Shown here piece after piece: positions 1 to 8,925 of a stretch of 64,000 nt of DNA. The DNA comes from Streptacidiphilus sp. 4-A2. GTDB taxonomy: Bacteria > Actinomycetota > Actinomycetes > Streptomycetales > Streptomycetaceae. The position numbers and the translations under genes are program-made. The DNA is taken from positions 7,179,845-7,243,844 of the forward strand of contig JAAFYY010000001.1 in NCBI GenBank assembly GCA_014284505.1, in the 5' to 3' direction. The notes beneath the pieces are model-generated. The model was not told the DNA's origin, searched no databases, and saw only the letters and a program-made list of their open reading frames with translations. Each line of letters opens with the position of its first letter. The stretch's first letter is position 1.

Positions 1-7
1 TGGGCGG

Positions 8-30
8 CTCTAATCAGCTAACGATTAGAG
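8..30. other. short perfect hairpin
   Basis: CTCTAATC at 8-15 and GATTAGAG at 23-30 are perfect inverted repeats around a 7-base loop. It could be an operator or the end of a transcript entering from the left. No gene can be assigned to the surrounding 1-245; an open frame there has no recognisable protein character and may be the tail of a gene outside the window. Confidence 0.4.
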
Positions 31-245
31 AGAGGCTACCTGATCCATGGGTTGTGGCAGGGCAAAACTCGCAGAGTCATGCCGGATGTGAAGTTAGATC
101 CTGTCCTTGCGGACGAGGTACGGACAGCGGCGTTAGTGGAGCTCCGGGGCAGTTTAGAAAAGCCCCCATGTCTGATCATCCGAGGGCAGGGGCTATCCCG
201 GCTCAGGCTCCCGGGTCCGTGGAGCCTCTTGGCTCCCAGATACGT

Positions 246-280
246 GGAGCAGCCCCAGGCAGGGGGCCTGGGGCTGCTCC
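246..280 (-). terminator. strong hairpin terminator
   Basis: A perfect 15-bp stem (246-260 with 266-280) with a 5-base loop starts five bases past the stop codon of the leftmost minus-strand gene. It closes the operon that runs from 1501 down to 285. Confidence 0.8.
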
Positions 281-284
281 AAAA

Positions 285-625
285 CTATGACCAGCTGGGC
301 CTGGTGGGTGCTGGCGAGGGGCGGCCCTGGTTTGGGTCCGCGACCGGGAGGTGTTCGAGTTCGTGGCAGAGGCCGCGGGTTAGGGCGGTGATCAGGCGGC
401 TGGCGGCTTCAGCGGTGATGAGGTCGAGGCGGACGATGCCGTCGCCGTGGGGGGTGACGTCGGCGCGCATGTAGGCGAAGTCGTCTTCGAAGCCGAGGGC
501 GCGGAGTTCCTCGGCCAGGGCATGGGCGGCGGTGCGGGCCTGGGACCAGCCGCGGACGTAGGGGACGTTGGGGTGCAGGATGTCGGCGCGGTCGGGGGCG
601 GGGAGGAGTCTTCGGGGTGGTGCAT
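285..625 (-). CDS. small conserved protein, paralogue of its neighbour (frameshifted)
   Basis: Not a family I can name. The recoverable sequence contains a block starting near GWSQARTAAHALAEEL and running into DDFAYMRADV and GDGIVRL. The gene just upstream has the same block (ARTAAMHLRDLL, DFPYLQADV, GNGIVNI), so the two are tandem paralogues of about 90-113 residues. The ATG at 625 sits three bases past the stop of the upstream gene, but reaching the conserved frame requires one base more or less in the C-rich run near 590-605, so there is a frameshift or a sequence error. It is the last gene of an operon with the prim-pol-like gene and is followed directly by the terminator at 246-280. Function unknown; the context suggests a role in control of an integrative element. 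Confidence 0.55.
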
Positions 626-627
626 GG

Positions 628-908
628 TCAGTGGTCTCCGTCTTCGGTGCGGCCTGCGAAGGCTTCGTCGCCCAGGGATTCGCGGGCGGCGCGCAGCAGT
701 TCGGCCAGGCGGAGGGCGCGGCGGGGTTGGTGCGGCCGATGTTGACGATGCCGTTGCCGAAGGCGTTGACGTCCGCCTGGAGGTAGGGGAAGTCCCGGGC
801 GAGGCCAGCGGCGGTGAGCAGGTCGCGCAGGTGCATGGCGGCGGTGCGGGCTTCGAACCAGGCGTCGCCGGGGGCGGTGGTCTCGTCGTTTTCCGTGTCG
901 CGGGTCAC
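628..908 (-). CDS. small conserved protein, first of a tandem paralogous pair (frameshifted)
   Basis: Start chosen as GTG at 906-908, which overlaps the TGA of the upstream gene as GTGA and has GGAGG about 8 bases before it. About 60 residues read cleanly (EARTAAMHLRDLLTAAGL, then QADVNAFGNGIVNIGRTNP). The frame must then shift by one base in a CCCC run near 733 to continue into a helical, Arg/Leu/Glu-rich tail ending TEDGDH before TGA at 628-630. Same small domain as the next gene. No known domain recognised. The overlapping start and stop imply translation coupled to the prim-pol-like gene. Confidence 0.55.
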
Positions 909-1501
909 TTGGCGGCCTCCGGCCACTCGTGGTCAGTCACGCAGGGGGTTGCCGGTCGGCGCGGGGCGGCGCTGCGGGTGAGGATGCGGGTGGGCCGGTA
1001 GAGGGTGCTGTGCGGGGTCGAGCGCTCATCCAGGTTCTGGGCCGCCTGGCACACCGCCAGGGCGACCGCAGCCGTGCGGAGTTTGGACTCGGCGGGGCTG
1101 CACACGGGCGGAGTCACCCACTGGTGGCGGGAGTCTGCTTCGGGGCGCGGTCCAGGGATGACCAGGTAGCCGCCCTCGGAGAGGTAGTGCACGTTCTCGA
1201 TCGGTGCCCGCAGGTTGCGGAGCATGGTGGTGAACACCCGCCGGGAGCGCGGCGGCAGGAGGAGTGCGATCTTGCGGGCGCGCACGTCCAGCATCGCGGG
1301 GGTGAACGGGAGCGTGTGCTTGCTGATCAGGTCGATGGTCTCCAGGCCGAGCCGGTCACTGAGGACGACGGCGTCGAAGGAGCGGCCGGTGGCCATCGTC
1401 AGCGGCGCGGCCGGGTCGTCCTGCCACAGCTGCACGGCAGTTGCTTGGTTGATCGCGCATTGGAGGAGCCAGTCACGGCCCGCTGTCTTCACCTGTTCCA
1501 T
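905..1501 (-). CDS. prim-pol-like protein, possible Pra-type activator
   Basis: About 198 residues from ATG 1499-1501, preceded by GAGGA. The N-terminal half (DWLLQCAINQATAVQLW, then MATGRSFDAVVLSD and a PPRSRRVFTTML segment) resembles the bifunctional primase/polymerase N-terminal fold seen in Pra proteins of actinomycete integrative and conjugative elements, which activate excision and replication. I see no clear catalytic Asp-X-Asp pair, so a regulatory rather than polymerising role is more likely. It is divergent from the XRE-TPR regulator at 1646 and close to a NUDIX gene, the pra-reg-nud neighbourhood known from these elements. Assignment by resemblance and context. Confidence 0.55.
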   Translation of the reverse strand: MEQVKTAGRDWLLQCAINQATAVQLWQDDPAAPLTMATGRSFDAVVLSDRLGLETIDLISKHTLPFTPAMLDVRARKIALLLPPRSRRVFTTMLRNLRAPIENVHYLSEGGYLVIPGPRPEADSRHQWVTPPVCSPAESKLRTAAVALAVCQAAQNLDERSTPHSTLYRPTRILTRSAAPRRPATPCVTDHEWPEAAK

Positions 1502-1645
1502 GGGTCGTCCTCGATGACGTTCCGTCAGCCCGGGGGTCGGGTCTGTACAGAACAGCGTTGACCCGGGCACGGGCGTGGCAGAAGATGACTCATAGCGACA
1601 GGGGGTGACGCGTCACCTCGTCACCCCGGGCGGGAAGACGATGCA

Positions 1646-2788
1646 ATGACCACGAACGACGCTGTCCCGATCGCCAGGCCCCGTGCCGAACAGGGATGGA
1701 CGAAGCTCCAGACGATCTTTCGGCTGCGCCAGGCCGCCACACGACGCGGTCTGACCTTGCCCAAGGACGACAGCATCAGTCGGCGCATGGCCTCCTGGGA
1801 GAACGGCCATTCCGAACCCGACGACATATACCTCGCGCTGCTCTCCGAAATCTTCCAGGCCGAACCAGACACGCTGCTGAACCGGCCGCGCAAGGCACCG
1901 GAGATGGACGCCGACGAGGCCGAGCTGTTGCTCCGGCTGGATACGGCCCGCGGGGTCGATGCCTCCCTTATCGCCATGCTGAACGCCCACACCGACCTGA
2001 TCCGGATGAAGGACCGCAAGCTCGGCGCCGTCGTCCTAGCGGAGGAGGTGCGCGCGCACCTGGACCAGGTCGAGACCCTGCTTCGGCACAGCGTCTTCCG
2101 GGCCGGCCGCTCCAGCCTGGCGTTCGTGCTCGCGGACGCTTCGGCGCTGGCGGGGTGGCAGGCCGTAGACACCGGTTCGCTCAGCGACGCGTGGGAGCAC
2201 TTCGAGCGGGCCAAGGCCGCAGCCCGGGAGGCGGACGACCCGAAGATTCTCGCGTTTGCGAGCGCGGAACAGGCGTACGTACTGCTGGACCTCCAGCGCC
2301 CTCAAGACGCGCTGACGATGATCCAGCAGGCCCACCGCGAGGACCACCGGCGCCTGCCGCCGCTGATGCGGACCTGGCTCTACGCGGCCGAGGCCGAGGC
2401 ATACGCGGCCAGCGACGACGCCAGCTCGGCCCTGCGCACCATGGACGTGGCCGCAAGCAGCCTGCCGGACGGGACGGACGAGGGTGACGTCACCATGTCC
2501 TACCTGGCCCTCAACCTGGTGCACCTCGCTCGCTGGCGCGGTGGCATCCTCGCGCGGCTCGGCGACGCCGACGCGATCGAGGACCTGAACCGGGCCCTGG
2601 CCGGTATGGGCAGCGGAGCCTTCACTCGGGCTGAGGCCGGACTGCGCTGCGATCTCGCCGGGGCACTGATCGCTCGGGGTGAGACCGGCGAGGCTGCTCA
2701 GCAGATCGAGCAGGCCCGCCGTCTCGTTGCCCTCTCCGGTTCGACCCGGCAGCGTCGCCGCCTGGATCAACTGGCCCAGCAGCTATGA
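1646..2788 (+). CDS. XRE-type DNA-binding protein with C-terminal TPR-like repeats (Reg-like)
   Basis: 380 residues. Residues about 15-75 form a helix-turn-helix of the XRE kind (TKLQTIFRLRQAATRRG, then SRRMASWENG and a DIYLALLSEIF helix). The remaining 300 residues are helical, Ala/Leu-rich TPR-like repeats (for example WEHFERAKAAAREADDPK, AEQAYVLLDLQRPQDAL, LAGALIARGETGEAAQQI). Such regulators are common in Streptomyces and, next to Pra and NUDIX genes, correspond to Reg of integrative elements. The start is ATG 1646. Its last six bases overlap the end of the convergent NUDIX gene. Divergent from the prim-pol-like gene, so the 145-bp gap at 1502-1645 should hold both promoters. Confidence 0.75.
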   Translation: MTTNDAVPIARPRAEQGWTKLQTIFRLRQAATRRGLTLPKDDSISRRMASWENGHSEPDDIYLALLSEIFQAEPDTLLNRPRKAPEMDADEAELLLRLDTARGVDASLIAMLNAHTDLIRMKDRKLGAVVLAEEVRAHLDQVETLLRHSVFRAGRSSLAFVLADASALAGWQAVDTGSLSDAWEHFERAKAAAREADDPKILAFASAEQAYVLLDLQRPQDALTMIQQAHREDHRRLPPLMRTWLYAAEAEAYAASDDASSALRTMDVAASSLPDGTDEGDVTMSYLALNLVHLARWRGGILARLGDADAIEDLNRALAGMGSGAFTRAEAGLRCDLAGALIARGETGEAAQQIEQARRLVALSGSTRQRRRLDQLAQQL

Positions 2789-3418
2789 CGACGCCGGACG
2801 CTGCCCGCGCTCAGCCAGCACGTACAGCAGGGCGATCAGCGTCCCGGAGTTCCAGATCTCACCATCCGCGATCTTCGTCATGATCGTGGACAGCGGCACC
2901 CACTCCATGCGCGCCATCTCGGTGGTCTCAGTCGGTTCGGCGATCTTCTCCGCACCCTCACCGACGAACACGTCGTGCCAGGAATCGACCATGCCAACCA
3001 TCGGCTGGAACCGGGCCACGTGCCGGAACGACTTCGGCCGGTAGCCCACCTCCTCCAGCAGCTCTCGCAGCGCGGCGTCCTCGGGGTCCTCGCCCTCGTC
3101 CACATGGCCACCGGGCAGCTCCCAGCCCCAGCGGTCGCAGACGAACCGGTGCCGCCACATCAGCAGAACCCGATCCTCGGGGTCGATCAGCGCGGTCATG
3201 GCGGCGGGCTTCAGCTTGGCGACATGCGACTCGAAGCGCTCGCCGTCCGGGAGCTCAACGTCCGTCAGGAAGAGCCGAATCCACTCGTTGTCGTAGATGA
3301 TCCGCTCGCCGTGGACGAGCCAGGCACTGGAGGTATCGTCGTCGGTAGCCACAGACCGAACGTACCCGACGACCTGCCGCTCAGTCCCGTGATCGGCCCC
3401 CATGGCTGACATCACCAT
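2783..3418 (-). CDS. NUDIX hydrolase (Nud-like)
   Basis: About 211 residues. The NUDIX box is complete: GGHVDEGEDPEDAALREL followed by LEEVGY (residues about 119-142), which binds metal and cleaves nucleoside diphosphates linked to another group. It is preceded by a beta-rich segment with TALIDPEDRVLLMWRHRF. The substrate cannot be told from sequence. The gene is convergent with the XRE-TPR regulator and overlaps its stop, an arrangement typical of the reg-nud pair of actinomycete integrative elements. Three Met codons lie within the first six residues and no clear ribosome site separates them, so the start is uncertain. Confidence 0.8.
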   Translation of the reverse strand: MVMSAMGADHGTERQVVGYVRSVATDDDTSSAWLVHGERIIYDNEWIRLFLTDVELPDGERFESHVAKLKPAAMTALIDPEDRVLLMWRHRFVCDRWGWELPGGHVDEGEDPEDAALRELLEEVGYRPKSFRHVARFQPMVGMVDSWHDVFVGEGAEKIAEPTETTEMARMEWVPLSTIMTKIADGEIWNSGTLIALLYVLAERGQRPASS

Positions 3419-3522
3419 CTGACATCAGCGTCGCCGGACGCGGGCGGACGCGCCCGTGACGCAGGGACGGTTCTATGCCGCTCGGAGTGATGTCACAGCT
3501 GATCGCCGAGGGCGCGGGAAGA

Positions 3523-3567
3523 TCTTGTAAAGCGGGGGTCGTCGGTTCGAACCCGACAGGGGGCTCA
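3523..3567 (+). other. left attachment core (3' half of tRNA-Thr, TGT)
   Basis: 45 bases identical to 46378-46422. It contains an anticodon loop with TGT, the T arm (GTCGGTTCGAACCCGAC) and the 3' acceptor strand of a threonine tRNA. No matching 5' half (a GCCCCCT-type acceptor strand and D arm) precedes it, so this is an att remnant, not a working tRNA gene. Confidence 0.85.
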
Positions 3568-3647
3568 GCGCACCACCCCGGATGAGCTGCAGCTTTGGCC
3601 TTCTGGGGGCTTCATCGTCGGCCTCGGACCCCTCGTCCGGGGCCGTC

Positions 3648-3670
3648 TGCGTGAGCGATGCGTGAGCGGA
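3648..3670 (+). repeat. 23-bp direct repeat, putative integrase arm site (left end)
   Basis: Exact copy of 46242-46264. Internally it holds two tandem copies of TGCGTGAGCG. It lies 80 bases inside the left att core, within the 3' end of the integrase gene. Confidence 0.6.
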
Positions 3671-4767
3671 TGGCGTGATCTTGGCCGGTTCGGCAGTGGA
3701 CTGGGCAACCTTGCGCGGCCTGTTCGCCCGGGGGACGAGCTGGGCCGCCGCCTCCGCGATCGCCCGGTCGACCTGCGGGAGCAGGGTCGTGTACGTGTCC
3801 GAGGTGATGCCGATCGACGAGTGGCCGAGCATCTCCTTGATCGAGTGCAGGTCCGCGCCCGCAGCATGGGCGAGCGTGGCCGCGCCGTGCCGGAGGTCGT
3901 GCAGCCGGATCGGCGGCAGGCCGGCCGCGTCGGCCAGTTCGCGGAAGCGGTCGGTCACGGCTGTCGGGTGCAGCCACTCGCCGTTCTCCTTGGTGAAGAC
4001 CCGGCCGGTCTCGACCCAGGCGTCGCCCCACTGCTCGCGGTCGGCCCGCTGCTGCTTGCGGTGCGCCTCCAGGACGGCCACCGTCTCGGAGTCGAGGGCG
4101 ATGGTGCGAGCGCCCGCGTCGGTCTTGGGGTCGTCCTCGTAGACCGCCCAGCCGTCCACGACGAGCTGCTTGGCCACGGTGAGGAGCCCAGCCCTCAGGT
4201 TGGTGTCGGCCCACCGCTGGCCGCATGCCTCGCCGCGCCTCAGTCCCCGGAAGGTGACGAGGTGGAACAGCGCGTAGAGGCGGTCGTCGGTGGCCTGGTC
4301 GAGGAAGGCGCCAGTCTGCTCCGGCGTCCAGACCATCACCGGCGACGGACGCTCGCCGGTGAGCTCCCAGTGCTCGATCCGCTCCTCCGTCCACACCAGT
4401 GGCTTGGGCCGCTTCGCGGACTCCAGCTCGACATGGGAGGCCGGGTTGAAGGTGTGAGCTTGCTCCGCTTTGACGGACACCTTGGTTGTGGTGGTCAGGC
4501 CGCGAGCACGGTCTCGTACTCGGCGGGACTGCGGTAGCCAAGGCTGCTGTGCAGCCTGCGTATGTTGTACCAGCCTTCGATCCACTCGAAGATCGCGGTG
4601 CGGGTCATCGCCCGGGTCGACAAGGGCCCGTCGCCGAGCAACTCCCGCTTCAGCGTCGCGAAGAACGACTCGGCGAGCGCGTTGTCCCAGCACTGGCCGG
4701 TGCGACCGACCGACAGCCGAACGCCCAACTTGCCCGCCAGTTCGGCTAGTTCCCGACTGGTGTACTG

Positions 4768-6222
4768 GGTGGATTCAACCGGTCGTCGCAACACCCTGTG
4801 AGCTGGGGGTATTGCGGTGGGTGTAGGAAGGCGGCAGCAGGCAGCGAGGCTGTATCGGGGGCAGATGCCCTCTCCCGGTCGGCCGAGTGTCGCGTGGCGT
4901 GACGACCGTGTCGGATTCTGGAGGGCGATCGCACGCGGCGTCAGTTCGGAGGACGCGGCGGTCGGGATCGGGATCTCGCAGGCTGTAGGGACGCGCTGGT
5001 TTCGCCATGCTGGCGGGGTGAATCCCTGCCTCGCCCCGACTGCCTCAGGACGCTACCTGTCCTTCGCCGAGCGGGAGGAGATAGCCCTGTTGCGCGCCCG
5101 GGACCTGGGCGTGCGCCAGATCGCGCGACTCCTGGGCCGATCGCCTTCGACGATCTCCCGGGAACTGCGACGCAACGCCTCCACCCGCACCTACCAGCTG
5201 GATTACCGGGCCACGCTGGCCCAGTGGCACGCGGAGCGGCGCGCACGCCGGCCCAAGGCAGCGAAGCTGGTGGCCAGTCCGCGCCTGCGCGAGTACGTCC
5301 AGGACCGCCTGGCCGGGGTCGTCCACGCCCCGGACGGCCAGGTCGTCGACGGACCCCAGGTCCCGCCCTGGAAGGGCCGCAACAAGCCCCACCGACAGGA
5401 CCGCCGCTGGGCGACCTCATGGAGCCCGGAACAGATCTCCCGGCGGCTGAGGATGGACTTCCCCGAGGACGACTCGATGCGCATCTGCCCAGAGGCGATC
5501 TATCAGGCCCTCTACATCGAAGGACGCGGGGCGCTGAAGCGCGAGCTGGTCGCCTGCCTGCGCACCGGACGCTCACTGCGCATCCCGCGAGAGCGGGCAC
5601 GACAGAGGGTCCAAGGCCACGTCACCGCCGACGTGCTGCTGAGCGAGCGGCCCGCCGAAGCAGACGACAGGGCCGTCCCTGGCCACTGGGAAGGCGATCT
5701 GATCATCGGACCGGCCGGTCCGCGATCGGCACCCTGGTGGAGCGCACCACACGCTTCACGATGCTGCTGCATCTGCCCCGATGGTCGGTTTCGGCCTGGA
5801 GCCACGGGTCAAGAACGGGCCTGCGCTGGCCGGCCGGGGCGCCGAGGCCGTGAAGGGCGCCATCGCTGCCACGATCACCACCCTGCCCGAGCAACTGCGC
5901 AAGTCTCTGACCTGGGACCGCGGCAAGGAACTGGCCCAGCACGTCCAACTCCGCATCGAAGCCGGGCTCCAGGTCTACTTCGCCGACCCGCACAGCCCCT
6001 GGCAGCGAGGCACCAACGAGAACACGAACGGTCTACTGCGGCAGTACTTCCCCAAGGGCACGGACCTGTCGCGCTGGGATCTCGCCGAACTCCAGGCCGT
6101 CGCCGCGACCCTCAACAACAGACCCCGCAAGAGCCTCGGATGGAAGACCCCCGCCGAAGCCCTCAACGAGAACCTACTATCGCTCCAGGAAGCCGGTGTT
6201 GCGACGACCGGTTGAATCCACC
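4768..6222 (+). mobile_element. IS30-family element inside IS3 OrfB
   Basis: 1455 bp with perfect 28-bp terminal inverted repeats at 4768-4795 and 6195-6222 (outer bases GGTGGATTCAACCGG). It is flanked by 3-bp direct repeats CTG at 4765-4767 and 6223-6225. Removing the element and one CTG exactly restores the IS3 OrfB frame. Confidence 0.92.
4817..6215 (+). CDS. IS30-family transposase (two apparent frameshifts)
   Basis: N-terminal HTH region (FAEREEIALLRARDLGVRQI, SPSTISRELRRNAS), middle SWSPEQISRRLRMDFP, and an integrase-type catalytic core. The first Asp is in GHWEGDLIIG. One base shift near 5710 leads to SAIGTLVERTTRFTMLLHLP, a second near 5790 to LTWDRGKELAQH (second Asp) and GTNENTNGLLRQYFP (Glu). 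The C-terminal end LNNRPRKSLGWKTPAEAL is typical of the family. Length if repaired is about 460 residues. The element ends and target duplication are intact, so the shifts may be sequence errors. Confidence 0.82.
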
Positions 6223-6821
6223 CTGGCAGCCGCGATCCGAGTGGAAGATCACCGGGCCGTCGGGCCGACGGTTGTGGCAGGCGGCCCGCAGGGCTTCGGC
6301 GACGAGTTCGGTGCGCAGGTGGTCGGCGGTGGCCCAGCCGACGACGCGCCGGGAGGCGATGTCGATGACGGTGGCCAGGTAGAGCCAGCCCTCCCGCGTC
6401 GGGATGTAGGTGATGTCGCCGCACCAGCGTGTGTCCAATGCCGCCGGGTCGGGCTGGAAGTCCCGCAGGACCAGGTCGGGCCGCACGTTGGCACGTGGGT
6501 CCGGGACCGTGGTGCGCCGGCCCCGGCGGCGGTGTCGGCCCTGGAGGCCGGCCTGGCGCATGAGCCGTGCGACCCGGCGGCGTCCGCACCGCTCGCCGTT
6601 CCGCTGGAGCGCGGCATGGATGCGCGGTGCCCCGTAGCTGCCCCGCGGGGTCCCGTGGACCTCGGCGATCTTCTCGGCCAGGTCCGCGTCGCGCACCGCA
6701 CGGGGTCCCGGGGCGTTGGTGCGGCGGGCGTAGAAGGCGGCACGGGAGACCTGCAGCAGTTCACAAGCGCGCTTGACGTTGTGGCCGCCCTGCTTCTCCG
6801 CCTCGATGAACGGGTGCACCG

Positions 6822-7142
6822 TCACCGGGTCTCCTTCGCGAAGAAAGCCGTCGCACGCCGGAGGATGTCCACGTCCTCGCGAAGCCGGCGGTTCTCCTGC
6901 CGCAACCGGGCCAGCTCCTCGCGTTCGCCGCTGGTCAGGCCTTCCCGCTCGCCCGCGTCGACCTCGGCCAGTCTGACCCAGTCACGCACCGCGGTCTCGG
7001 TCAGCTCGAAGTCCTTGGCCACCTGGCCGACCGAGCGGTCCCCGCGTCGGCACAGCTCGACGATCTCGGCCTTGAACTCCGGCGTGAACGAGCGGCGAGG
7101 GCGCGGCTTCTTCTTCCCCATGCTCTCCATGATGGACATCAT
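6822..7142 (-). CDS. IS3 OrfA (helix-turn-helix protein)
   Basis: About 106 residues. The HTH_21-like region SFTPEFKAEIVELCRRGDRS with QVAKDFELTETAVRDWV is followed by a leucine-zipper-like stretch ELARLRQENRRLREDVDILR that ends in ATAFFAKETR, diagnostic of IS3 OrfA. It binds the element ends and is normally joined to OrfB by frameshifting at the overlap. Intact. Confidence 0.88.
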   Translation of the reverse strand: MMSIMESMGKKKPRPRRSFTPEFKAEIVELCRRGDRSVGQVAKDFELTETAVRDWVRLAEVDAGEREGLTSGEREELARLRQENRRLREDVDILRRATAFFAKETR

Positions 7143-7197
7143 CCTTCTGGGACCGAAGCCCCGGATCTCAGGTGTCCGTCAAAGCGGATCAAGCTCA

Positions 7198-7522
7198 GGC
7201 GACCCCCTGGACCTGCTCGCCGACACGCGCGCAGGCCTGACCGCCTTCGAGCGCCGACCGGAATCCGCCCAGGTCAAGCTCCTGGAGCGCTGTAGCGCGG
7301 AGGAGGATTTCCGCTGACAGCGAGCCCGGGCAGCCGAAGCATCGGCTGCCCGGGCACCAATCGTCGAAGGGTGTGGTTCTTGCCCAGTGACATCCCTACC
7401 ACGGGCGCACCTGGATCGTGATGGTCGACTGTTCTCGGCCGCAGATCGATCAGACCCAGGCCGAAGCCCCCTACGCGGCGTGCCAGGGTCCATGGGCTCT
7501 GCGACTCACGGGGCGAGCTTCC
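7198..7522 (+). other. gene remnant and non-coding spacer
   Basis: 7198-7317 encodes on the plus strand the last 39 residues of an unknown protein (DLLADTRAGLTAFERRPE ... EEDFR, then TGA), cut off by the right end of the IS3. It does not match the integrase on the other side of the element. Nothing is recognised in 7318-7522. Confidence 0.4.
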
Positions 7523-8281
7523 TCAAGGCTTCTGCCAGACCGATACATGTGTGGTGCTCTCCGCCGTGAACGGCGAACGGTCCCAGCCTGCCCAGCGGTG
7601 CTTCAGGCTGAGCCCGGCGATGCGCGCCATGAGGTCCATCTCGGCCGGCCAGGCGTACCGGAACGGGATGCGCCAGAACCGGCCCTTTCCGTCCGCCGTC
7701 ACGGTGACATGGTTCGAGGTGAACTGCTGGGTCGCGACGTCGTACTGGTCGAAGCCCAGATAGCCGCCGCCCTCACGACCGGGCTCCATCCGGAACGGGA
7801 CCGTGTCCTGGCCCGGCGGCAGACGCCGCAGGTCCGGCACCCCTACCTCGACCAGGAACAGCCCGCCCGGCCGCAGGTGTGCGGCCGCGTTGCGGAAGAC
7901 GTCGACCTGCCCGTCCTGCGTGGTCACGTTGCTGATGGTGTTGAACACGAGGTAGACGAGGGAGAACTGGCCGTCCACTCTCGTGGTGGTCATGTTGCCG
8001 ATCGTGACTTCGACCTTGTCGCCGCCAGGCTTGCCGGTGATCCGTGCCGTCATCGCCCGGCTCATGTCGATGCCGCTGACCGCCATGCCGCGTGCCGCCA
8101 GCGGGGCGGCGATTCGGCCGGTTCCAACGGCGAACTCAAGGAGCGGACCGCCGTCAGCCAGGTCTTCGAGGACGTCCACCACCGGGTCCACCGCTTCGGG
8201 CGCATTCACGCCGCCTGGGGCGTCGTAACCCGCTGCCACGCTCTCCGGGAACCAGCCGTCTGCGAGATTGTCTTCCTCCAT
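7523..8281 (-). CDS. class I SAM-dependent methyltransferase
   Basis: About 252 residues. Motif I is LLEFAVGTGRIAAPLA (residues about 47-62), followed by VSGIDMSRAMTARI (acidic residue for the ribose) and a motif IV/V region FSLVYLVFNTISNV with HLRPGGLFLVEVGVPD. The C-terminal half is beta-rich (RFWRIPFRYAWPAEMDLM). Such stand-alone methyltransferases are common in Streptomyces secondary metabolism; the substrate is unknown. ATG 8281 is preferred over the ATG at 8296 because the sequence before it is slightly G-rich, but neither has a strong ribosome site. It is divergent from a split phosphotransferase gene at 8427. Confidence 0.8.
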   Translation of the reverse strand: MEEDNLADGWFPESVAAGYDAPGGVNAPEAVDPVVDVLEDLADGGPLLEFAVGTGRIAAPLAARGMAVSGIDMSRAMTARITGKPGGDKVEVTIGNMTTTRVDGQFSLVYLVFNTISNVTTQDGQVDVFRNAAAHLRPGGLFLVEVGVPDLRRLPPGQDTVPFRMEPGREGGGYLGFDQYDVATQQFTSNHVTVTADGKGRFWRIPFRYAWPAEMDLMARIAGLSLKHRWAGWDRSPFTAESTTHVSVWQKP

Positions 8282-8426
8282 GGGTCGCCACCCCATCAGC
8301 CGTACGAGGACGCGTCAACGCAATTTCCGGTGAGTCCCGGACGGGACTGAGCCCCCCGCTCCACCGAAGCCTTGCCGGACCGGCTCTGCGCCGACCGACA
8401 GTAGACATGCTGCTACGTTCGCTTGC

Positions 8427-8809
8427 ATGACGCTTTCGGTCTCAAGCGGCGCTGCCGTTGATCTGCGTGTCGAGCCGGTCGAGGGCATCTTGGAACGAGT
8501 CGAGAAGTCCCTTCAGATGCGCTTGGACCGGGGGACGGTGGTGCGCAAGCGTCGTTCGGTCGGGGCGCGCTCCGACCGGCAGAGCTGGGTCCGGATCGAA
8601 CGTCGAGGGCTCGACCGGATTGGGACCCAGGGCTGGAACGGCACCGAGTGCGCAGCAGCTCTCGACGGGATCGCGAAGCCCGCCTGGTGTGCGGCCTTCG
8701 CTTGGTGGGACGAGTCGGGGACGGCGATGTGGCGGGCTGACGAGACTTCGCTCTTGCCCGGAGCACCGGTCGGGTCCAGTGTGCTCGCTGCCGATCCCCA
8801 GCTGCCTGA
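8427..8809 (+). pseudogene. phosphotransferase (APH/choline kinase-like), N-terminal part, cut by IS
   Basis: The first 126 residues of a kinase-like protein (DRQSWVRIERRG, WNGTECAAALDGIAKPAW, AMWRADETSLLPG). The reading frame is broken at TGA 8807-8809 by the IS5-type tandem. Joining base 8806 to base 11563 continues in frame into a typical kinase C-terminus, giving 285 residues in all. The N-lobe resembles that of the second phosphotransferase at 15863-16716 (an R-W-x-G-R core followed by a W..A). Target is unknown. Confidence 0.75.
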
Positions 8810-8925
8810 GAAGCGAGTCCCAAACCGAAGGTAGGGTCACGTTTTCCCAGGTGAGGTGTGTGGCCGTCGGTCGGTAGGCATGCTCGGAGCGTCGTGTCGG
8901 TGCGGGGCGTGCTGGGAGGTGGCGG

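Larger units (their letters stand above)
3473..4454 (-). pseudogene. int: tyrosine recombinase/integrase, 5' end lost to an IS3 element
   Basis: The C-terminal 326 residues of a phage/AICE-type integrase. Catalytic signature residues are present: Arg in FRGLRRGEA, HxxR in LHDLRHGAATL, His in EMLGHSSIGITSDTY and the Tyr of that same block. The core-binding domain is present from NPASHVELES; everything upstream is cut by the IS3 left end at 4455, and the sequence beyond the IS3 right end does not continue it. The 3' end of the gene reads antisense through the tRNA-derived attachment core (3523-3567) and stops at 3473, as is usual for integrases that lie against attP. Loss of the N-terminus should leave the island unable to mobilise itself. 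Confidence 0.85.
4495..6825 (-). pseudogene. IS3 OrfB transposase split by the IS30 element
   Basis: The N-terminal part (6825 down to 6223) and the C-terminal part (4767 down to 4495) rejoin in frame when the IS30 and one copy of CTG are removed, giving 290 residues. DDE residues are recognisable: Asp in TRWCGDITYIP, Asp in FHSDRGCQ (directly at the junction), Glu in ALAESFFATLKREL. The GTG start overlaps the OrfA stop, the usual arrangement for making an OrfAB fusion by -1 frameshifting. The insertion inactivates the element. Confidence 0.88.
4455..7197 (-). mobile_element. IS3-family element, interrupted by an IS30-family element
   Basis: Terminal inverted repeats of about 27 bp with one mismatch lie at 4455-4481 and 7171-7197 (outer bases TGAGCTTG at the left, CAAGCTCA at the right). 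Without the nested IS30 and its 3-bp duplication the element is 1285 bp, normal for IS3. It encodes OrfA and OrfB on the minus strand. The flanks differ (integrase on the left, unrelated sequence on the right), and only a weak GGTG/GGCG target duplication is seen, so a deletion probably followed insertion. Confidence 0.85.

Noticed and set aside
3523..3567. A tRNA-Thr gene here and at 46378-46422
   Set aside because: Only the anticodon arm onward is present in both places; no D arm or 5' acceptor strand, so neither is a functional tRNA gene.
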